A stretch of DNA of 35,745 nt from Pseudonocardia sp. CNS-139 (GCA_001942415.1 MKJX01000221.1:1-35745), one strand, 5' to 3'. Counted from the first letter of the stretch, positions 1 to 9,065 are shown. Translations and numbers: made by a program. The notes: a model not told the origin generated them from the letters alone.

Positions 1-103
1 ACTCCTGACGGCAGAACGCCCGCGCGAAGAATCCGCGGTCGTCCTCCAGGAGTTTGAGGTCGACCAGCGCTGAGCCGGGGAGCGGCGTGGTGTGGATTAG
101 CAT
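1..103 (-). CDS. dTDP-4-dehydrorhamnose 3,5-epimerase family protein, N-terminal part (cut by window edge)
   Basis: Only the first 34 codons are visible, starting at an ATG whose complement is at 101-103. The readable part MLIHTTPLPG, then DLKLLEDDRGFFARAFCRQE, matches the start of RfbC-like cupin epimerases, where a conserved D/E-RGFF-R-F segment follows the first strand. The family epimerises C3 and C5 of dTDP-4-keto-6-deoxyglucose on the way to dTDP-rhamnose or related sugars. The catalytic His/Asp residues lie outside the window, so activity cannot be judged. It is divergent from the penicillin-binding lipoprotein. No clear ribosome binding site is seen. The assignment rests on one motif and is family level only. 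Confidence 0.65.
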   Translation of the reverse strand, partial: MLIHTTPLPGSALVDLKLLEDDRGFFARAFCRQE

Positions 104-233
104 TTCGGGGAGGCTCGTCCTGTTCGTGTCGTACGGGCGCTCGTCACGTCCGGGTCAGAGCCGCGATGGTAGTGGCGGCCGATATCCCCTCATCCGTCAC
201 GGTGGGTGCCGGCGTTACCGGATCGGGTCCCGA

Positions 234-307
234 CCGCACACACTTCCCGGACCCGGCACACACGTCCGGCCCTGTGTGCGGAGTACCGGAGGTGTGTGCG
301 GTGTGCC
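234..307. repeat. CACACA/TGTGTG double dyad in the rfbC-like/PBP divergent intergenic region
   Basis: The 242-bp gap between the divergent starts at 103 and 346 holds two forward CACACAC units (starting at 237 and 257) and two reverse GTGTGCGG units (starting at 274 and 294), each pair 20 bp apart. The outer arms CCGCACACACTTCC (234-247) and GGAGGTGTGTGCGG (288-301) pair at 13 of 14 positions. The rest of the gap (104-233) shows no feature I can name. It may be a regulator binding site or an RNA/DNA hairpin; the function is unknown. Confidence 0.6.
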
Positions 308-332
308 TCGGGTGGGGGTGGTCGGGGGTCGG

Positions 333-338
333 CATACT
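333..338 (+). promoter_or_regulatory. -10 box (CATACT) for leaderless penicillin-binding lipoprotein
   Basis: CATACT ends 7 nt before the GTG at 346, the spacing expected when transcription starts at the start codon. No Shine-Dalgarno sequence is present, which supports a leaderless start at 346 over the upstream in-frame ATG at 166. Confidence 0.5.
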
Positions 339-345
339 CGGGGGC

Positions 346-2165
346 GTGCCGCCTTGTCCGTCCCTTCTTCGTCGGGTCGTGGCGGGCGTTGCCGCGACGG
401 GTGTGCTGCTCGTCACGGCGGGGTGCGGGCTGTTCGAGGACACCGGGCCGCAGGACGTCGCCACGGCGTTCCTCGCGGCCTGGTCGGCCGGGGACGACCG
501 GGGTGCCGCCGCGCTCACGGACGACCCGGCCGCCGCCGCGCAGGTGCTCGGCGCCGCGCGGGAGGCGCTCGACCCGGAGGCCGTGGAGGCGCGGCCGGGG
601 CAGGTGCGCACCGCGACCGACCGCGCCACGGCGTCCGTCGACACCACCTGGCGGCTCGGGCCGCAGCGGGTCTGGTCCTACCTCGCCGAGCTGGAGCTGC
701 GTCCCGCCCCCGACACCGAGAACGGCTGGCTCGTGCACTGGGCGCCGACGGTCGTGCACCCGGACCTGGCCGCCGGCCAGCGGCTCGCGGTCCGGACGGA
801 CGAGCCGTCGCCCGCGCCGGTGGTCGACCGGGTCGGCGCGCCGCTGCTGGCCGCCACCCCCGTCGTCACGGTGCTGCTGGACCGGCTCGCCACGGGCGAC
901 CTGCCGGCCGTCACCGGCGCGCTCGCGGCCGCGCTGACCCCGCTGGACGCGCAGATCACGCAGCAGTCCATCACCGACGGCGCCGCGCGCACCCCGGACG
1001 GCCAGGCGTACCCCGTCGCCGTGCTGCGCGAGACCGACTACCAGGGCGTCAAGAACGCGATCCACGACCTGCCGGGCGTCCGGTTCACGACGTCCGAGCG
1101 GCTGCTCGCGCCCGACGCCGACTTCGGGCGCCAGGTGCTCACCGGCGTGCGGACGGAGGTCGCGGAGCAGCTCGCGGGGGTGCCCGGCTGGTCGGTCGTG
1201 GTCGTCGACGGCAGCGGCGCGAGCGTCCGCACGCTCGTGGAGGAGCCGCCGCGGCCGGGCACGACGGTGGCGGTCGGGATGGACCGCGCGGTGCAGGCCG
1301 CCGCCGAGGACGCGGTCGAGCCCGTGCCGCAGCAGACGATGCTCGTGGCCGTGTCGGTCTCGACCGGCGACCTCCTGGCCGTCGCGCAGAACCCGGCCGC
1401 CGACGCCCAGGGCGCGCCCGCGCTCGCCGGCCGCTACCCGCCCGGCTCCACGTTCAAGATCGTGACGGCCACCGCGGCGGAGGGACAGGAGGGCGTCACC
1501 CCCGACACGCCCGTCGCGTGCCCGGGCGTCACGGTGATCGGCGGGCGGCCGGTGCCCAACGCGGGCCGCTTCGACCTCGGCACCGTGCCGCTGCGCACCG
1601 CGTTCGCGCGCTCGTGCAACACGACGTTCGCGCAGCTCGCGGCCGGTCTCGACGCCGCCGCGCTGCCGGCCGCGGCGCTGCGGCTCGGGCTCGGCGCCGA
1701 CTACCGCGTGCCCGGACTGACGACGGTCACCGGGTCGGTCCCGGCGTCCGCCGACACCGTGCAGCGCGCCGAGAACGGGTTCGGCCAGGGCCAGGTGCTC
1801 GCGAGCCGTTCGGGATGGCGCTGGTGGCGGCGTCGGTCGCGCGCGGCGGGCCGGTGGTGCCGCAGCTGATCCGCGACCACCCCACCGAGGTGCTCGTCGC
1901 GCCCACCGCCCCGGACGCCGCCCAGCTCGCGCAGCTGCGGCCGATGATGCGGGCCGTCGTCACCGAGGGCACCGCCAACCGGCTCGCCGGGTTCGGCGAG
2001 GTGTACGGCAAGACCGGCACCGCCGAGTTCACGAACGACGGGCGCGCGCACGGCTGGTTCGTCGGCTACCGGGGCGACGTCGCGTTCGCCGTGCTGGTGG
2101 TGGACGGCGGCTCGTCGGCGCCCGCGGTGGAGGCGGCCGCGCGGTTCCTCGGCGCGACCGGCTGA
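346..2165 (+). CDS. penicillin-binding lipoprotein (class B-type D,D-transpeptidase; PBP-lipo/Rv2864c-like)
   Basis: This is a cell-wall transpeptidase that crosslinks peptidoglycan outside the membrane. From GTG 346 the product begins with a short basic stretch, a hydrophobic segment and a lipobox (LLVTAGC), so it should be lipid-anchored. An NTF2-like N-terminal domain (about residues 30-150) and a dimerisation domain precede the transpeptidase domain. The three active-site motifs are visible: S368-T-F-K371, S423-C-N425 and K-T-G near residue 556 (YGKTGTAEF). The frame changes near 1807 (agcc-gttcggg), and restoring one C gives continuous family-like sequence of about 606 residues. The gap is probably a sequencing error because both sides are well conserved. 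The position three genes from map matches the mycobacterial PBP-lipo locus. A longer start at ATG 166 would bury the lipoprotein signal and is rejected. Confidence 0.9.
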
Positions 2166-2185
2166 GTCGACGGGCGAGGCACGCC

Positions 2186-2191
2186 TACCCT
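2186..2191 (+). promoter_or_regulatory. -10 box (TACCCT), leaderless DUF3054 gene
   Basis: TACCCT lies 7 nt before ATG 2199, matching TANNNT at leaderless spacing. Confidence 0.6.
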
Positions 2192-2198
2192 GGGTGCC

Positions 2199-2579
2199 AT
2201 GTCGTCCCGGCGCATCACCGCGCTCGCCCTCGCGGCCGACGTCGTCGCCGTGGTCGTGTTCGCCGCCATCGGGCGGATGAGCCACGCCCGCCCCGACGAC
2301 CTGCTCGGGCTACTCGGCACCGCCGCCCCGTTCCTCGCCGGGCTCGCGGTGGCCTGGGCCGTGCCGGTCGTGCGGGCGCACCCGCAGGGCCTGCGGGCCG
2401 GGCTGGTCGCCTGGGCCGGCGCCGGCGTGCTGGGCCTGGGCCTGCGGTTCGCCTTCACCGGCGAGCTCCCGCCCACGTTCGTCGCGGTCACGCTGGTGTC
2501 GCTCGGGGTGCTGGTGCTCGGGTGGCGCGGCCTGACCGCCGGCCTCACCGCGCTCGCCGCCCGCCGCGCCCTGCGCTGA
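2199..2579 (+). CDS. DUF3054 family membrane protein
   Basis: This is a 126-residue integral membrane protein with four hydrophobic segments (about residues 7-25, 37-57, 67-85 and 95-113) and an arginine-rich cytoplasmic tail. The start MSSRRITALALAADVVAVVV and the segment FAAIGRMSHAR resemble the DUF3054 family of small actinobacterial membrane proteins, whose role is unknown. The reading frame is intact. The gene starts 33 bp after the PBP stop but has its own leaderless promoter, so it need not depend on PBP transcription. No substrate or partner can be inferred. Confidence 0.8.
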   Translation: MSSRRITALALAADVVAVVVFAAIGRMSHARPDDLLGLLGTAAPFLAGLAVAWAVPVVRAHPQGLRAGLVAWAGAGVLGLGLRFAFTGELPPTFVAVTLVSLGVLVLGWRGLTAGLTALAARRALR

Positions 2580-2657
2580 GCGGCGGCCCGTCCGCGCAGG
2601 CCGTGTGCTGGCCGGCTGGGCGCGGAGAGCGCGGCCGTGGACTCGCAGGACGCGGCC

Positions 2658-2663
2658 TAATAT
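2658..2663 (+). promoter_or_regulatory. -10 box (TAATAT), map promoter
   Basis: TAATAT is one mismatch from the TATAAT consensus and lies 6 nt before ATG 2670, so map is probably leaderless. I see no convincing -35. Confidence 0.65.
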
Positions 2664-2669
2664 GGCGTC

Positions 2670-3527
2670 ATGCCCGCCCGTACGCTGCTGACCCCCGGCA
2701 CGATCTCGCCCGAGCGCCCGGTGCCCGCGCACATCCCGCGGCCGGACTACGTGGGCAGGAAGCGGCCGGCGCGCAGCAACGACCCGTGGGTGCAGACCCC
2801 GGAGATCATCGAGGCCATGCGGGTGGCGAGCAAGATCGCGGCACAGGCCCTGCAGGCCGGCGGCGCCGCCGTGCGGCCGGGCGCCACCACCGACGAGGTC
2901 GACCGCGTGGTGCACGAGTTCCTCGTCGACCACGACGCGTACCCGTCCACGCTGGGCTACAAGGGCTTCCCGAAGTCCTGCTGCACGAGCCTCAACGAGG
3001 TGATCTGCCACGGCATCCCGGACTCGACTGTGATCGAGGACGGCGACATCGTCAACATCGACGTCACCGCGTTCATCGGCGGCGTCCACGGCGACACCAA
3101 CGCCACCTTCCTCGCCGGCGAGGTGTCCGAGGAGGACCGGCTGCTCGTGGAGCGCACGCGCGAGGCCACGCTGCGGGCGATCAAGGCGGTGCGCCCGGGC
3201 CGCGAGCTGAACGTCGTCGGGCGCGTGATCGAGTCGTACGCCAAGCGCTTCGGCTACGGCGTGGTGCGCGACTTCACCGGCCACGGCATCGGCCGCGCGT
3301 TCCACAGCGGCCTGGTCGTGCTGCACTACGACGAGCCGAACGTGCACACCGTGCTGGAGCAGGGCATGACGTTCACGATCGAGCCGATGATCACGCTCGG
3401 CACCGTGGACTACGACCTGTGGGACGACGGCTGGACCGTCGTCACCAAGGACCGCGCCCGCACCGCGCAGTTCGAGCACACCATCCTGGTCACGGCCGAC
3501 GGCGCGGAGATCCTCACCCAGCCCTGA
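2670..3527 (+). CDS. map: type I methionine aminopeptidase
   Basis: This cytoplasmic metalloenzyme removes the initiator methionine from nascent proteins. The frame is intact at 285 residues, the length I recall for M. tuberculosis MapB (Rv2861c). A 40-residue N-terminal extension containing PRPDYVGR is typical of the actinobacterial type Ic form. All five metal ligands are visible: D131 (DIVNIDV), D142 (VHGDTNAT), H205 (GHGIG), E238 (TIEPM) and E269 (QFEHT). H114 (VICHGIP) is the expected substrate-binding histidine. Its 3' end overlaps the convergent PPOX gene by 14 bp (3514-3527), so the two mRNAs would be complementary at their ends. Confidence 0.97.
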   Translation: MPARTLLTPGTISPERPVPAHIPRPDYVGRKRPARSNDPWVQTPEIIEAMRVASKIAAQALQAGGAAVRPGATTDEVDRVVHEFLVDHDAYPSTLGYKGFPKSCCTSLNEVICHGIPDSTVIEDGDIVNIDVTAFIGGVHGDTNATFLAGEVSEEDRLLVERTREATLRAIKAVRPGRELNVVGRVIESYAKRFGYGVVRDFTGHGIGRAFHSGLVVLHYDEPNVHTVLEQGMTFTIEPMITLGTVDYDLWDDGWTVVTKDRARTAQFEHTILVTADGAEILTQP

Positions 3528-4139
3528 CCGGTCCGGCCCGCAGGGCCGCGTTCTCCGCCCGCAGCCGCTCCACCTCGGCCACCAGCGGCGCCACCGACGC
3601 GCGCACCTCGTCCGCCGTGTAGCGCGGGGTGATGTGCTGCGGGCAGTTCCAGTCGTACGCCGCGACCGTCACGACGACGACCCGTTCCACGACGGCGCGG
3701 TGGTCCGGCACGGTCACCTGCGCGGCGAGCGCCGGGTCGGCGGCCGCGTCGACGACCCGCGCGGTGCCCAGCAGCTTGATCCGCTGCTGCAGCGCGTGGT
3801 CCATCGCGATGATCGCCACCCGGGCCTCGCCCGCCGGGTCGAGGTTGCCGGTGCTGACGTACTGGCGGTTGCCCCGGAAGTCGGCCCACGCGACGGTCCG
3901 GTCGTCGAGGACGTGCAGGAACCCGGGCGGCCCACCCTTGAACTGCACGTAGGGCCAGCCGCTCGCGCCGACGGTGGCCAGGTGGAACCCGTCGCGGGTG
4001 CGCAGGAACGCGATCTCGTCGGGGCCCAGGCGGTCCTGCGGGTCGGCCGCCGTGAGCAGGCGCTCGGCGCGGCCGCCGTAGCGTGCCTGGCGGCCCGGAC
4101 GGGCGGGGTGAAGAGCAGCTCGGCCAACCGTCGTCCCAT
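3514..4139 (-). CDS. pyridoxamine 5'-phosphate oxidase-fold (PPOX/FMN-binding split barrel) protein
   Basis: The product should bind FMN or a related flavin in a split beta-barrel; such proteins act as oxidoreductases of mostly unknown substrate. The N-terminal part begins MGRRLAELLFTPPVRA from ATG 4139, and the body reads YVQFKGGPPGFLHVLDDRTV then ADFRGNRQYVSTGNL, the PPOX core. A conserved tail DWNCPQHITPRY is followed by a short coiled-coil-like end (VAEVERLRAENAALRA). The frame changes near 4093, and one missing C/G restores it. A -10 box (TAACCT, 4152-4147) sits 7 nt before the ATG, so the gene is probably leaderless. It is divergent from the CGNR regulator, which may control it. Confidence 0.8.
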
Positions 4140-4203
4140 GGTTGAGAGGTTAGAGAGGTGTGTCGTAACCTGTCAACGCAGAAACAACGGTTAGAGTATC
4201 GGC
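4140..4203. promoter_or_regulatory. divergent promoter/operator region between PPOX and CGNR genes
   Basis: Both genes have -10 boxes at leaderless spacing: TAACCT on the minus strand (4152-4147) and TAGAGT on the plus strand (4192-4197, 6 nt before GTG 4204). AGGTTA (4147-4152) and TAACCT (4166-4171) form a perfect 6-bp inverted repeat with a 13-bp spacer that covers the minus-strand -10. GGTTAGAG also occurs twice as a direct repeat (4148-4155 and 4189-4196), once over each promoter. The adjacent CGNR regulator is an obvious candidate binder, but this is inference. Confidence 0.55.
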
Positions 4204-4712
4204 GTGTCCGAACGCCCCCTGCGCGGTGAGCCGATCTCGCTCGACCTCGTGGACACCCGGTGGGTCGCGGCCGACGGGCCGCGGGACCTGCTCGACGAGC
4301 CGACGGTGCCGCGCGCTGGCTGGCCGAGCACGGCTACGCGGCCGGCGCGGCGACCGCCCGCGTGCTCCGGGAGACCCGCTCGGCGCTGCTCGACCAGCTC
4401 GAACGCGGCGACGCGACCGCCCTCAACCTCGTGCTCGCGCACGGCCGGCGCACCCCGCTGCTGGGCCCGGACGGCCCGGCCGAGCGGGTCGACGTCGAGC
4501 CCGGCTGGGGTCCGGCCTGGGACGCGGCCGTCGACCACCTGCGGCTGCTGCGGGACCGGCCGGAGCGCGTCCGGCGCTGCGCGCACCCGGCGTGCGTGCT
4601 GTGGTTCCACGACACGTCGCGCAACGGGACGCGCCGCTGGTGCTCGATGGAGACGTGCGGCAACCGCGCCAAGGCGGGCCGGCACTACGCGCGGACGCGT
4701 ACCCCTACCTGA
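4204..4712 (+). CDS. CGNR zinc-finger / ABATE domain transcription factor
   Basis: A probable DNA-binding regulator. The N-terminal part (GEPISLDLVDTRW, then LARWLAEHGY-like sequence) fits the ABATE stress-induced domain. The C-terminal part carries the CGNR zinc finger: RRCAHPACVLWFHD, then RRWCSMETCGNRAKAGRHY, with four cysteines and the signature CGNR. The frame changes near 4301 and is restored by one G. Corrected length is about 169 residues, shorter than many family members. The GTG at 4204 is favoured by a -10 at 4192-4197. It is divergent from the PPOX flavoprotein and may regulate it and itself through the repeats between them. Confidence 0.85.
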
Positions 4713-4725
4713 CGCCGGAGCCGAC

Positions 4726-5186
4726 TCAGGAAGCGAACCGCCCCTGGAGCTTGGCGAGCGTGGCGTCGATGGCCCTGGCGCAGACCTTGGGCATGCCCAG
4801 CAGCGCGAACCCGGAGCGGAACGGGCGCCGGTGCTGTCCCAGGTCTCGGTCACCTGGGTGCCGCCCTCCACGGGCTCCAGCTCGTAGCGCCAGACCGCGC
4901 GGGCCATGTGGCTCCAGGCGATGCGCCGGTTCTCCTCGTACTCCACGACGCGGTTGGTCGTGCGGTAGGGCAGGCCGTTGCGCATGCCCATGCCGAAGCG
5001 GTCGCCGAGCCGCAGCTGCTCGGGTCCGGTCGCCGACCCGGTGACGGTGCCGGAGCCGTCGAACTCGTGGTGCCGGTGCGGGTTCGCGAGCAGCGCGAAC
5101 ACCTCCTCCGGCGGCGCGGCCACCACGGCCGACGCGGAGACGGTGTGACCCTTGGTCGTTGCGGGCTCAGCCACGGCGGCGATCAT
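4726..5186 (-). CDS. SRPBCC (polyketide cyclase/START-like) family protein
   Basis: A small hydrophobic-ligand-binding fold of about 153 residues. VSASAVVAAPPEEVFALLAN is the typical first strand and helix of the family, followed by WSHMARAVWRYELEP and GGTQVTETWD in the later strands. The frame changes near 4824; after restoring one C the end reads FALLGMPKVCARAIDATLAK and then LQGRFAS, a normal C-terminal helix. It converges on the CGNR gene with a 13-bp gap. The ATG at 5186 is chosen because the family usually has only a short tail before VSASAVV. Ligand and pathway are unknown. Confidence 0.85.
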
Positions 5187-5267
5187 GCCGGTAACGGCCC
5201 GGCCGGGGAATCCCTGTGACGAAGTCGCGCTGAGACCCTCCTCAGCCGACGCGCGCGCAGCGGCTGG

Positions 5268-5273
5268 GACAAT
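5268..5273 (+). promoter_or_regulatory. -10 box (GACAAT), leaderless acyltransferase gene
   Basis: GACAAT lies 6 nt before GTG 5280. No Shine-Dalgarno sequence is present. Confidence 0.45.
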
Positions 5274-5279
5274 GGCGAC

Positions 5280-6069
5280 GTGACGGAGTTCCGGCCGCTG
5301 ACGACCTGGCAGAAGATCGTCGCCACGGCCCGGCGGCGCCGCCGCGGGTCTGGCTTCTGGTACGGCCTCGCGATTGCCCTGATCTGGCCGTTCGCCGTGT
5401 TCGGCACGCGGCTCGCGTGGCGCGGCGGCGAGCACCTCCCGCGCACCGGCGGCGCGCTGCTGGCGATCAACCACGTGTCGTTCGCCGACCCCATCTTCGA
5501 CGTGGCGTTCACGATCGCGCACGGCCGGATGCCGCGGATGCTCGCGAAGTCCGAGCTCTGGGACGTGCCCGTGGTCAAGTGGGTGCTCGGCGGCGGCGGG
5601 CACGTGCCGGTGCACCGCGCGTCGATCCGGGCGAAGAACGCCTACAGCGACGCGATCGCCGCCATCGAGCGCGGGGAGATCGTCGCGTTCTACCCGGAGC
5701 ACCTACACGGCCGACCCGGACGGCTGGCCGATGAAGGCCAAGAACGGGATCGGCCGCATCGCGCTCGCCACCGGCGCGCCGGTGATCCCGATCGCGAACT
5801 GGGGCACGCAGGACCTGCTGCCGCCCGGCAGCGGGCGCCCGCGGCTCTTCCCGCGCCGCCGGGTGACGGTGGTGGCCGGGCCGCCCGTCGACCTCGCGCA
5901 GTGGCTCGGCGGGCGGCGCACGCGCACCGCGCTCGACGGCGCGACCGCCGCGATCATGGCCGACGTCACGAAGCTCGTGGCGCAGGCCCGCGGGGAGGCC
6001 CCGCCGGCCGAGCCGTTCGACCCGGCCGCGGGGCCGGCGCTCCCGGAGGGGGAGCGGCCGGCCAGCTGA
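5280..6069 (+). CDS. lysophospholipid/1-acylglycerol-3-phosphate acyltransferase (PlsC family)
   Basis: A membrane-associated enzyme expected to transfer an acyl chain to a lysophospholipid or acyl-glycerol-phosphate in phospholipid synthesis. A hydrophobic segment at about residues 24-43 precedes the catalytic motif NHVSFADP (NHxxxxD). The second motif is damaged: the sequence reads YPEHLHG, but restoring GG near 5700 gives YPEGTYTADPDGWPMKAKNG, the classical EGT block. The frame shift therefore falls on a catalytic motif. Given the many similar shifts here, it is probably a read error. Corrected length is about 263 residues. The neighbouring desaturase points to lipid metabolism in this segment. 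Confidence 0.88.
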
Positions 6070-6079
6070 GGACCGCTGG

Positions 6080-7027
6080 TCAGCTCGCGCGGGCGAGCCG
6101 CTCCAGCCGGCGCGGGGTGGGCCAGCGCACGGAGTGCGCCCAGCCGAGCTTCTCGAAGATCCAGATCACTCGCGCGGAGATGTCGATCTGGCCGCGCTGC
6201 ACGCCGTGGCGGGCGCAGGTCGGGTCGGCGTGGTGCAGGTTGTGCCACGACTCGCCGGCGCTGAGGATCGCGAGCGGCCACACGTTGCGCGAGTGGTCGC
6301 GCGCGGCGAACGGCTGGTCGCCGATCATGTGGCAGATCGAGTTGATCGACCACGTCACGTGGTGCAGCAGCCCGACGCGCACCAGCCCGGCCCAGAAGAA
6401 CGCCGTGAGCGCGCCCCACCACGACATCGTGATCAGCCCGCCGAGCAGCGCCGGCAGCAGCAGCGTGACCACCGACCAGAGCCCGAAGAGCGCGTCGACG
6501 CGGCGGATGCCCCGGTCGGCGAGCAGGTCGGGCGTGAAGCGCTCGCGGTTGGTGGTGTCCCGGTCGAAGAGCCAGCCCATGTGCGAGTGCCAGAACCCCT
6601 TCGCCAGCGCGGCGGGCCCGGTGCCGAAGAGCCACGGCGAGTGCGGGTCGCCCTCCTTGTCGGAGAACGCGTGGTGGCGCCGGTGGTCGGCCACCCACGT
6701 GATCACCGGGCCCTGCATCGCGAGGCTCCCGGCGAGGGCGAGCGCGACCCGCAGCGGCCGCACGGCCTTGAACGAGCCGTGCGTGAAGTAGCGGTGGTAG
6801 CCCACGGTGACGCCGAGGCAGCTCACGGCGTAGAACACCGCGGCGATCGCGACATCGGTCCAGGTCAGGCCCCATCCCCAGACGAACGGGATCGCAGCGA
6901 CCAGCGCCAGCATGGGCAGGATGACGAAGATGTAGACGCCGATGTGCGGCGCCAGGCCGCGCCGCCCGGCGATGATCGGGCGGCCCGGAGGCCCCGCCGG
7001 TCGGGTCGGGCTCTCGGCAACGGTCAT
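6080..7027 (-). CDS. acyl-CoA / fatty acid desaturase (delta-9, DesA3/stearoyl-CoA type)
   Basis: An integral-membrane di-iron enzyme that introduces a cis double bond in acyl-CoA chains. The intact 315-residue product has the three histidine boxes: H78-RYFT-H83, H115-RRHH119 and HNLHH near residue 260. Paired transmembrane segments flank them (about residues 30-70 and 155-200). The start MTVAESPTRP at 7027 has a GAGGTG ribosome binding site 9 nt upstream, unlike its mostly leaderless neighbours. The N-terminal 25 residues are proline-rich and variable. It converges with the PlsC-type acyltransferase, 10 bp away, and lies 41 bp downstream of mycothione reductase on the same strand, so it may share that transcript. 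Confidence 0.95.
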   Translation of the reverse strand: MTVAESPTRPAGPPGRPIIAGRRGLAPHIGVYIFVILPMLALVAAIPFVWGWGLTWTDVAIAAVFYAVSCLGVTVGYHRYFTHGSFKAVRPLRVALALAGSLAMQGPVITWVADHRRHHAFSDKEGDPHSPWLFGTGPAALAKGFWHSHMGWLFDRDTTNRERFTPDLLADRGIRRVDALFGLWSVVTLLLPALLGGLITMSWWGALTAFFWAGLVRVGLLHHVTWSINSICHMIGDQPFAARDHSRNVWPLAILSAGESWHNLHHADPTCARHGVQRGQIDISARVIWIFEKLGWAHSVRWPTPRRLERLARAS

Positions 7028-7068
7028 GGACAGCACCTCACGGCTCGGAGGAAGGGTGGCCTTACTGC

Positions 7069-8474
7069 CTACCCACCTTGTGTACCAGCTACTCGGGTCT
7101 CCAGGTCGAGCCCGAGCAGGGCGTTCTCGACGACCTCGGGGAGGCCGGGGTGGATCCAGTACTGCCCGGTGGCCATCTCCCGGGCGCCCAGCCCGAAGGA
7201 CATCGCCTGCACGAGCGGCTGGATCACGGTCGGGGCCTGCGCGCCCATCACGTGCGCGCCCAGGATCCGGCCGGTGCCGCGTTCGGCGAGCACCTTGCAG
7301 AACCCGGCCGTCTCCTCCATCGCCCAGCCGTACGCGACGTCCCCGTACGACTGGATCTTGACAGCGTAGTCGAGGCCGGCGGCGCGGCACGCGGCCTCGG
7401 TGCGCCCGACGGACGCGATCTGCGGGTCGGTGAAGACGGCCGCCGGCACGAACCGGTGGTCGGTGCGCCGGGGCGCGTCCGGGTGCAGCAGGTTGTGCGC
7501 GACGACGCGGGCCTCGTGGTTGGCGACGTGCTTGAGCTGGAAGGGTGAGCTGACGTCGCCCAGCGCGAAGATCCCGTCGACGGGCGTGCGCTGCTCGGCG
7601 TCGACGACCACACGGCCGTCCGGACGGGTCGGCACGCCGGTGCGGTGCACGTCGAGCCGGTCGCCGTTGGGGACGCGCCCGGTGGCGACGAGCAGCGCGT
7701 CGCCGCGCACGACCGTGCCGTCCGTCAGCTCGAGCACGACCTCTCCCGGCCCGCCGGTGACGCGCACGACCTCCTGGCCCAGGTGCACGTCCCAGCGCTC
7801 CCGGGCGAGGGCGGTGAACCGCTGCGCGACGGTCTCGTCCTGGCTGCGCAGCAGGTGCTCGCTGCGGCCGACGAGCGAGACCCGCACCCCCAGCCCGGAG
7901 AAGACGTGCGCGAACTCGGAGCCGATGTAGCCGCCGCCGAGGATCACCAGGTGCTCGGGCAGCGCGTCGAGGCGCATGACGGTGTCGGAGGTCTCGTACG
8001 GGACGCCGGACGCCGCGACGACGTCCGGCACCATCGGCCGGCTGCCGGCGGCGATCACGACCCGGTCGGCCGTGAGCACGTCGGACCCGCTGCCGTCGGT
8101 GCGCTCGACCGTCAGCTCCTTGAACCCGGTGAACCGGCCGTGGCCCTCGTAGACGGTGACGTTCGGGTTGTGCTCGACGCGCCAGGCCCGCCCGCCCGCG
8201 GCGATCGGGTCGATGCGGCCGAACACCCGGTCGCGGATGTCGGTCCAGCGCACCTTCTCGACCGAGGCGTCGACGCCGTAGCGGCTCGCGCGCCGCACGG
8301 CCTCCGCGACGTCCGCCGCGTAGACGTACATCTTCGTCGGGATGCAGCCGACGTTCAGGCAGGTACCGCCGAAGACGCCGTGCTCGACGATCGCGACATC
8401 GAGGTGGTCGAACCGCCCGTCGACGATCGAGTTGCCGGAGCCGGTGCGATGACGACGAGGTCGTGGTGTCGCAC
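7069..8474 (-). CDS. mtr: mycothione reductase
   Basis: A flavin disulfide reductase that uses NADPH to reduce mycothiol disulfide and so maintains the actinobacterial thiol pool. The N-terminal FAD region starts VRHHDLVV, and the redox-active disulfide is GGTCLNVGCIPTK. The NADPH-binding fold has LGGGYIGSEFAHVFSGLG, the second FAD motif is GIFALGDVS, and the C-terminal WIHPGLPEVVENALL carries the catalytic His-Glu pair. The frame breaks near 8447 inside the first GxGxxG; one missing G gives IGTGSGNS. Corrected length is about 468 residues, normal for the family. GTG 8474 is favoured by a -10 (TAACGT) 7 nt upstream. The CLNVGC context and His-Pro-Gly-Leu tail separate it from glutathione reductase. 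Confidence 0.93.
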
Positions 8475-8481
8475 CGCGCCC

Positions 8482-8487
8482 ACGTTA
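8482..8487 (-). promoter_or_regulatory. -10 box (TAACGT) of mtr, containing the stop codon of the upstream methyltransferase
   Basis: On the minus strand TAACGT (8487-8482) lies 7 nt before GTG 8474. Its first three bases are the TAA stop of the methyltransferase gene, so the two genes are packed without spare sequence. Confidence 0.6.
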
Positions 8488-9065
8488 GCCGGGGGAAGCC
8501 GGGGCTGTGGCTGCGTGGAAGCGCACACCGGGGGCCAGCACCTCGACCTCGACCGCGGCGAAGCCGGCTGTGCGGAGGCGGTCGCGAGCGTCAGCGGGTC
8601 GAGCGGGACGAGCACGTCGCCCGCGTGCAGCCGGCGCAGCCCTGGGCTGTCGAGGCTGTCGGTGCCGCGCAGCGTGCCGCCCGGCGCCAGCACGCGCGCG
8701 AACTCGGCGAACGCCCGGTCCTGCGCGGCGGCGCTCGGCAGGTGGTGCAGCATCGTGAACGCCACGACCCCGTCGAACACCCCGTCCGGGAACGGGAGCG
8801 CCGCGGCGTCCCCGCGCACGACCGTGACGTGCGGGTCGGCCGCGAACCGGGTGGCCAGCCCGGCCGCCAGCTCAGGATCGAACTCCAGCGCGGTGAGCCG
8901 GGCGGCGCGGTGGCGCAGCACGTCGGTCGCGGCGCCGGGACCGGGGCCGACCTCCAAGAGCCGCGGGACGTCCGGGGCGTCGCCCAGCGCCCACGGCAGC
9001 AGGTCCGTGCCCAGGTGCCCGGCCCACCGGTCGCTCGCGCACAGCTCGCGGTGCTCGGCGTTCAC
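8485..9065 (-). CDS. class I SAM-dependent methyltransferase
   Basis: A probable small-molecule methyltransferase of the Methyltransf_11/25 type. SAM-binding motif I is RLLEVGPGPGAATDVL, the acidic post-I region is ALEFDP, followed by RGDAAALPFPDG and the post-motif VVAFTMLHHLPSA and RVLAPGGTL. The frame changes near 8580; restoring one C gives a normal end reading LATRLRTAGFAAVEVEVL. Corrected length is about 193 residues. The GTG start at 9065 overlaps the stop of the upstream methyltransferase as GTGA, so translation is probably coupled. The substrate cannot be deduced. Confidence 0.85.

Noticed and set aside
166..345. N-terminal extension of the PBP lipoprotein from ATG 166
   Set aside because: It would place the lipobox over 60 residues inside the protein; the GTG at 346 has a -10 at leaderless spacing.
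346..2165. Real pseudogene or programmed frameshift in the PBP and other genes
   Set aside because: The same type of defect occurs in about twenty unrelated genes, including essential ones, with no slippery heptamer or stimulatory structure in common.
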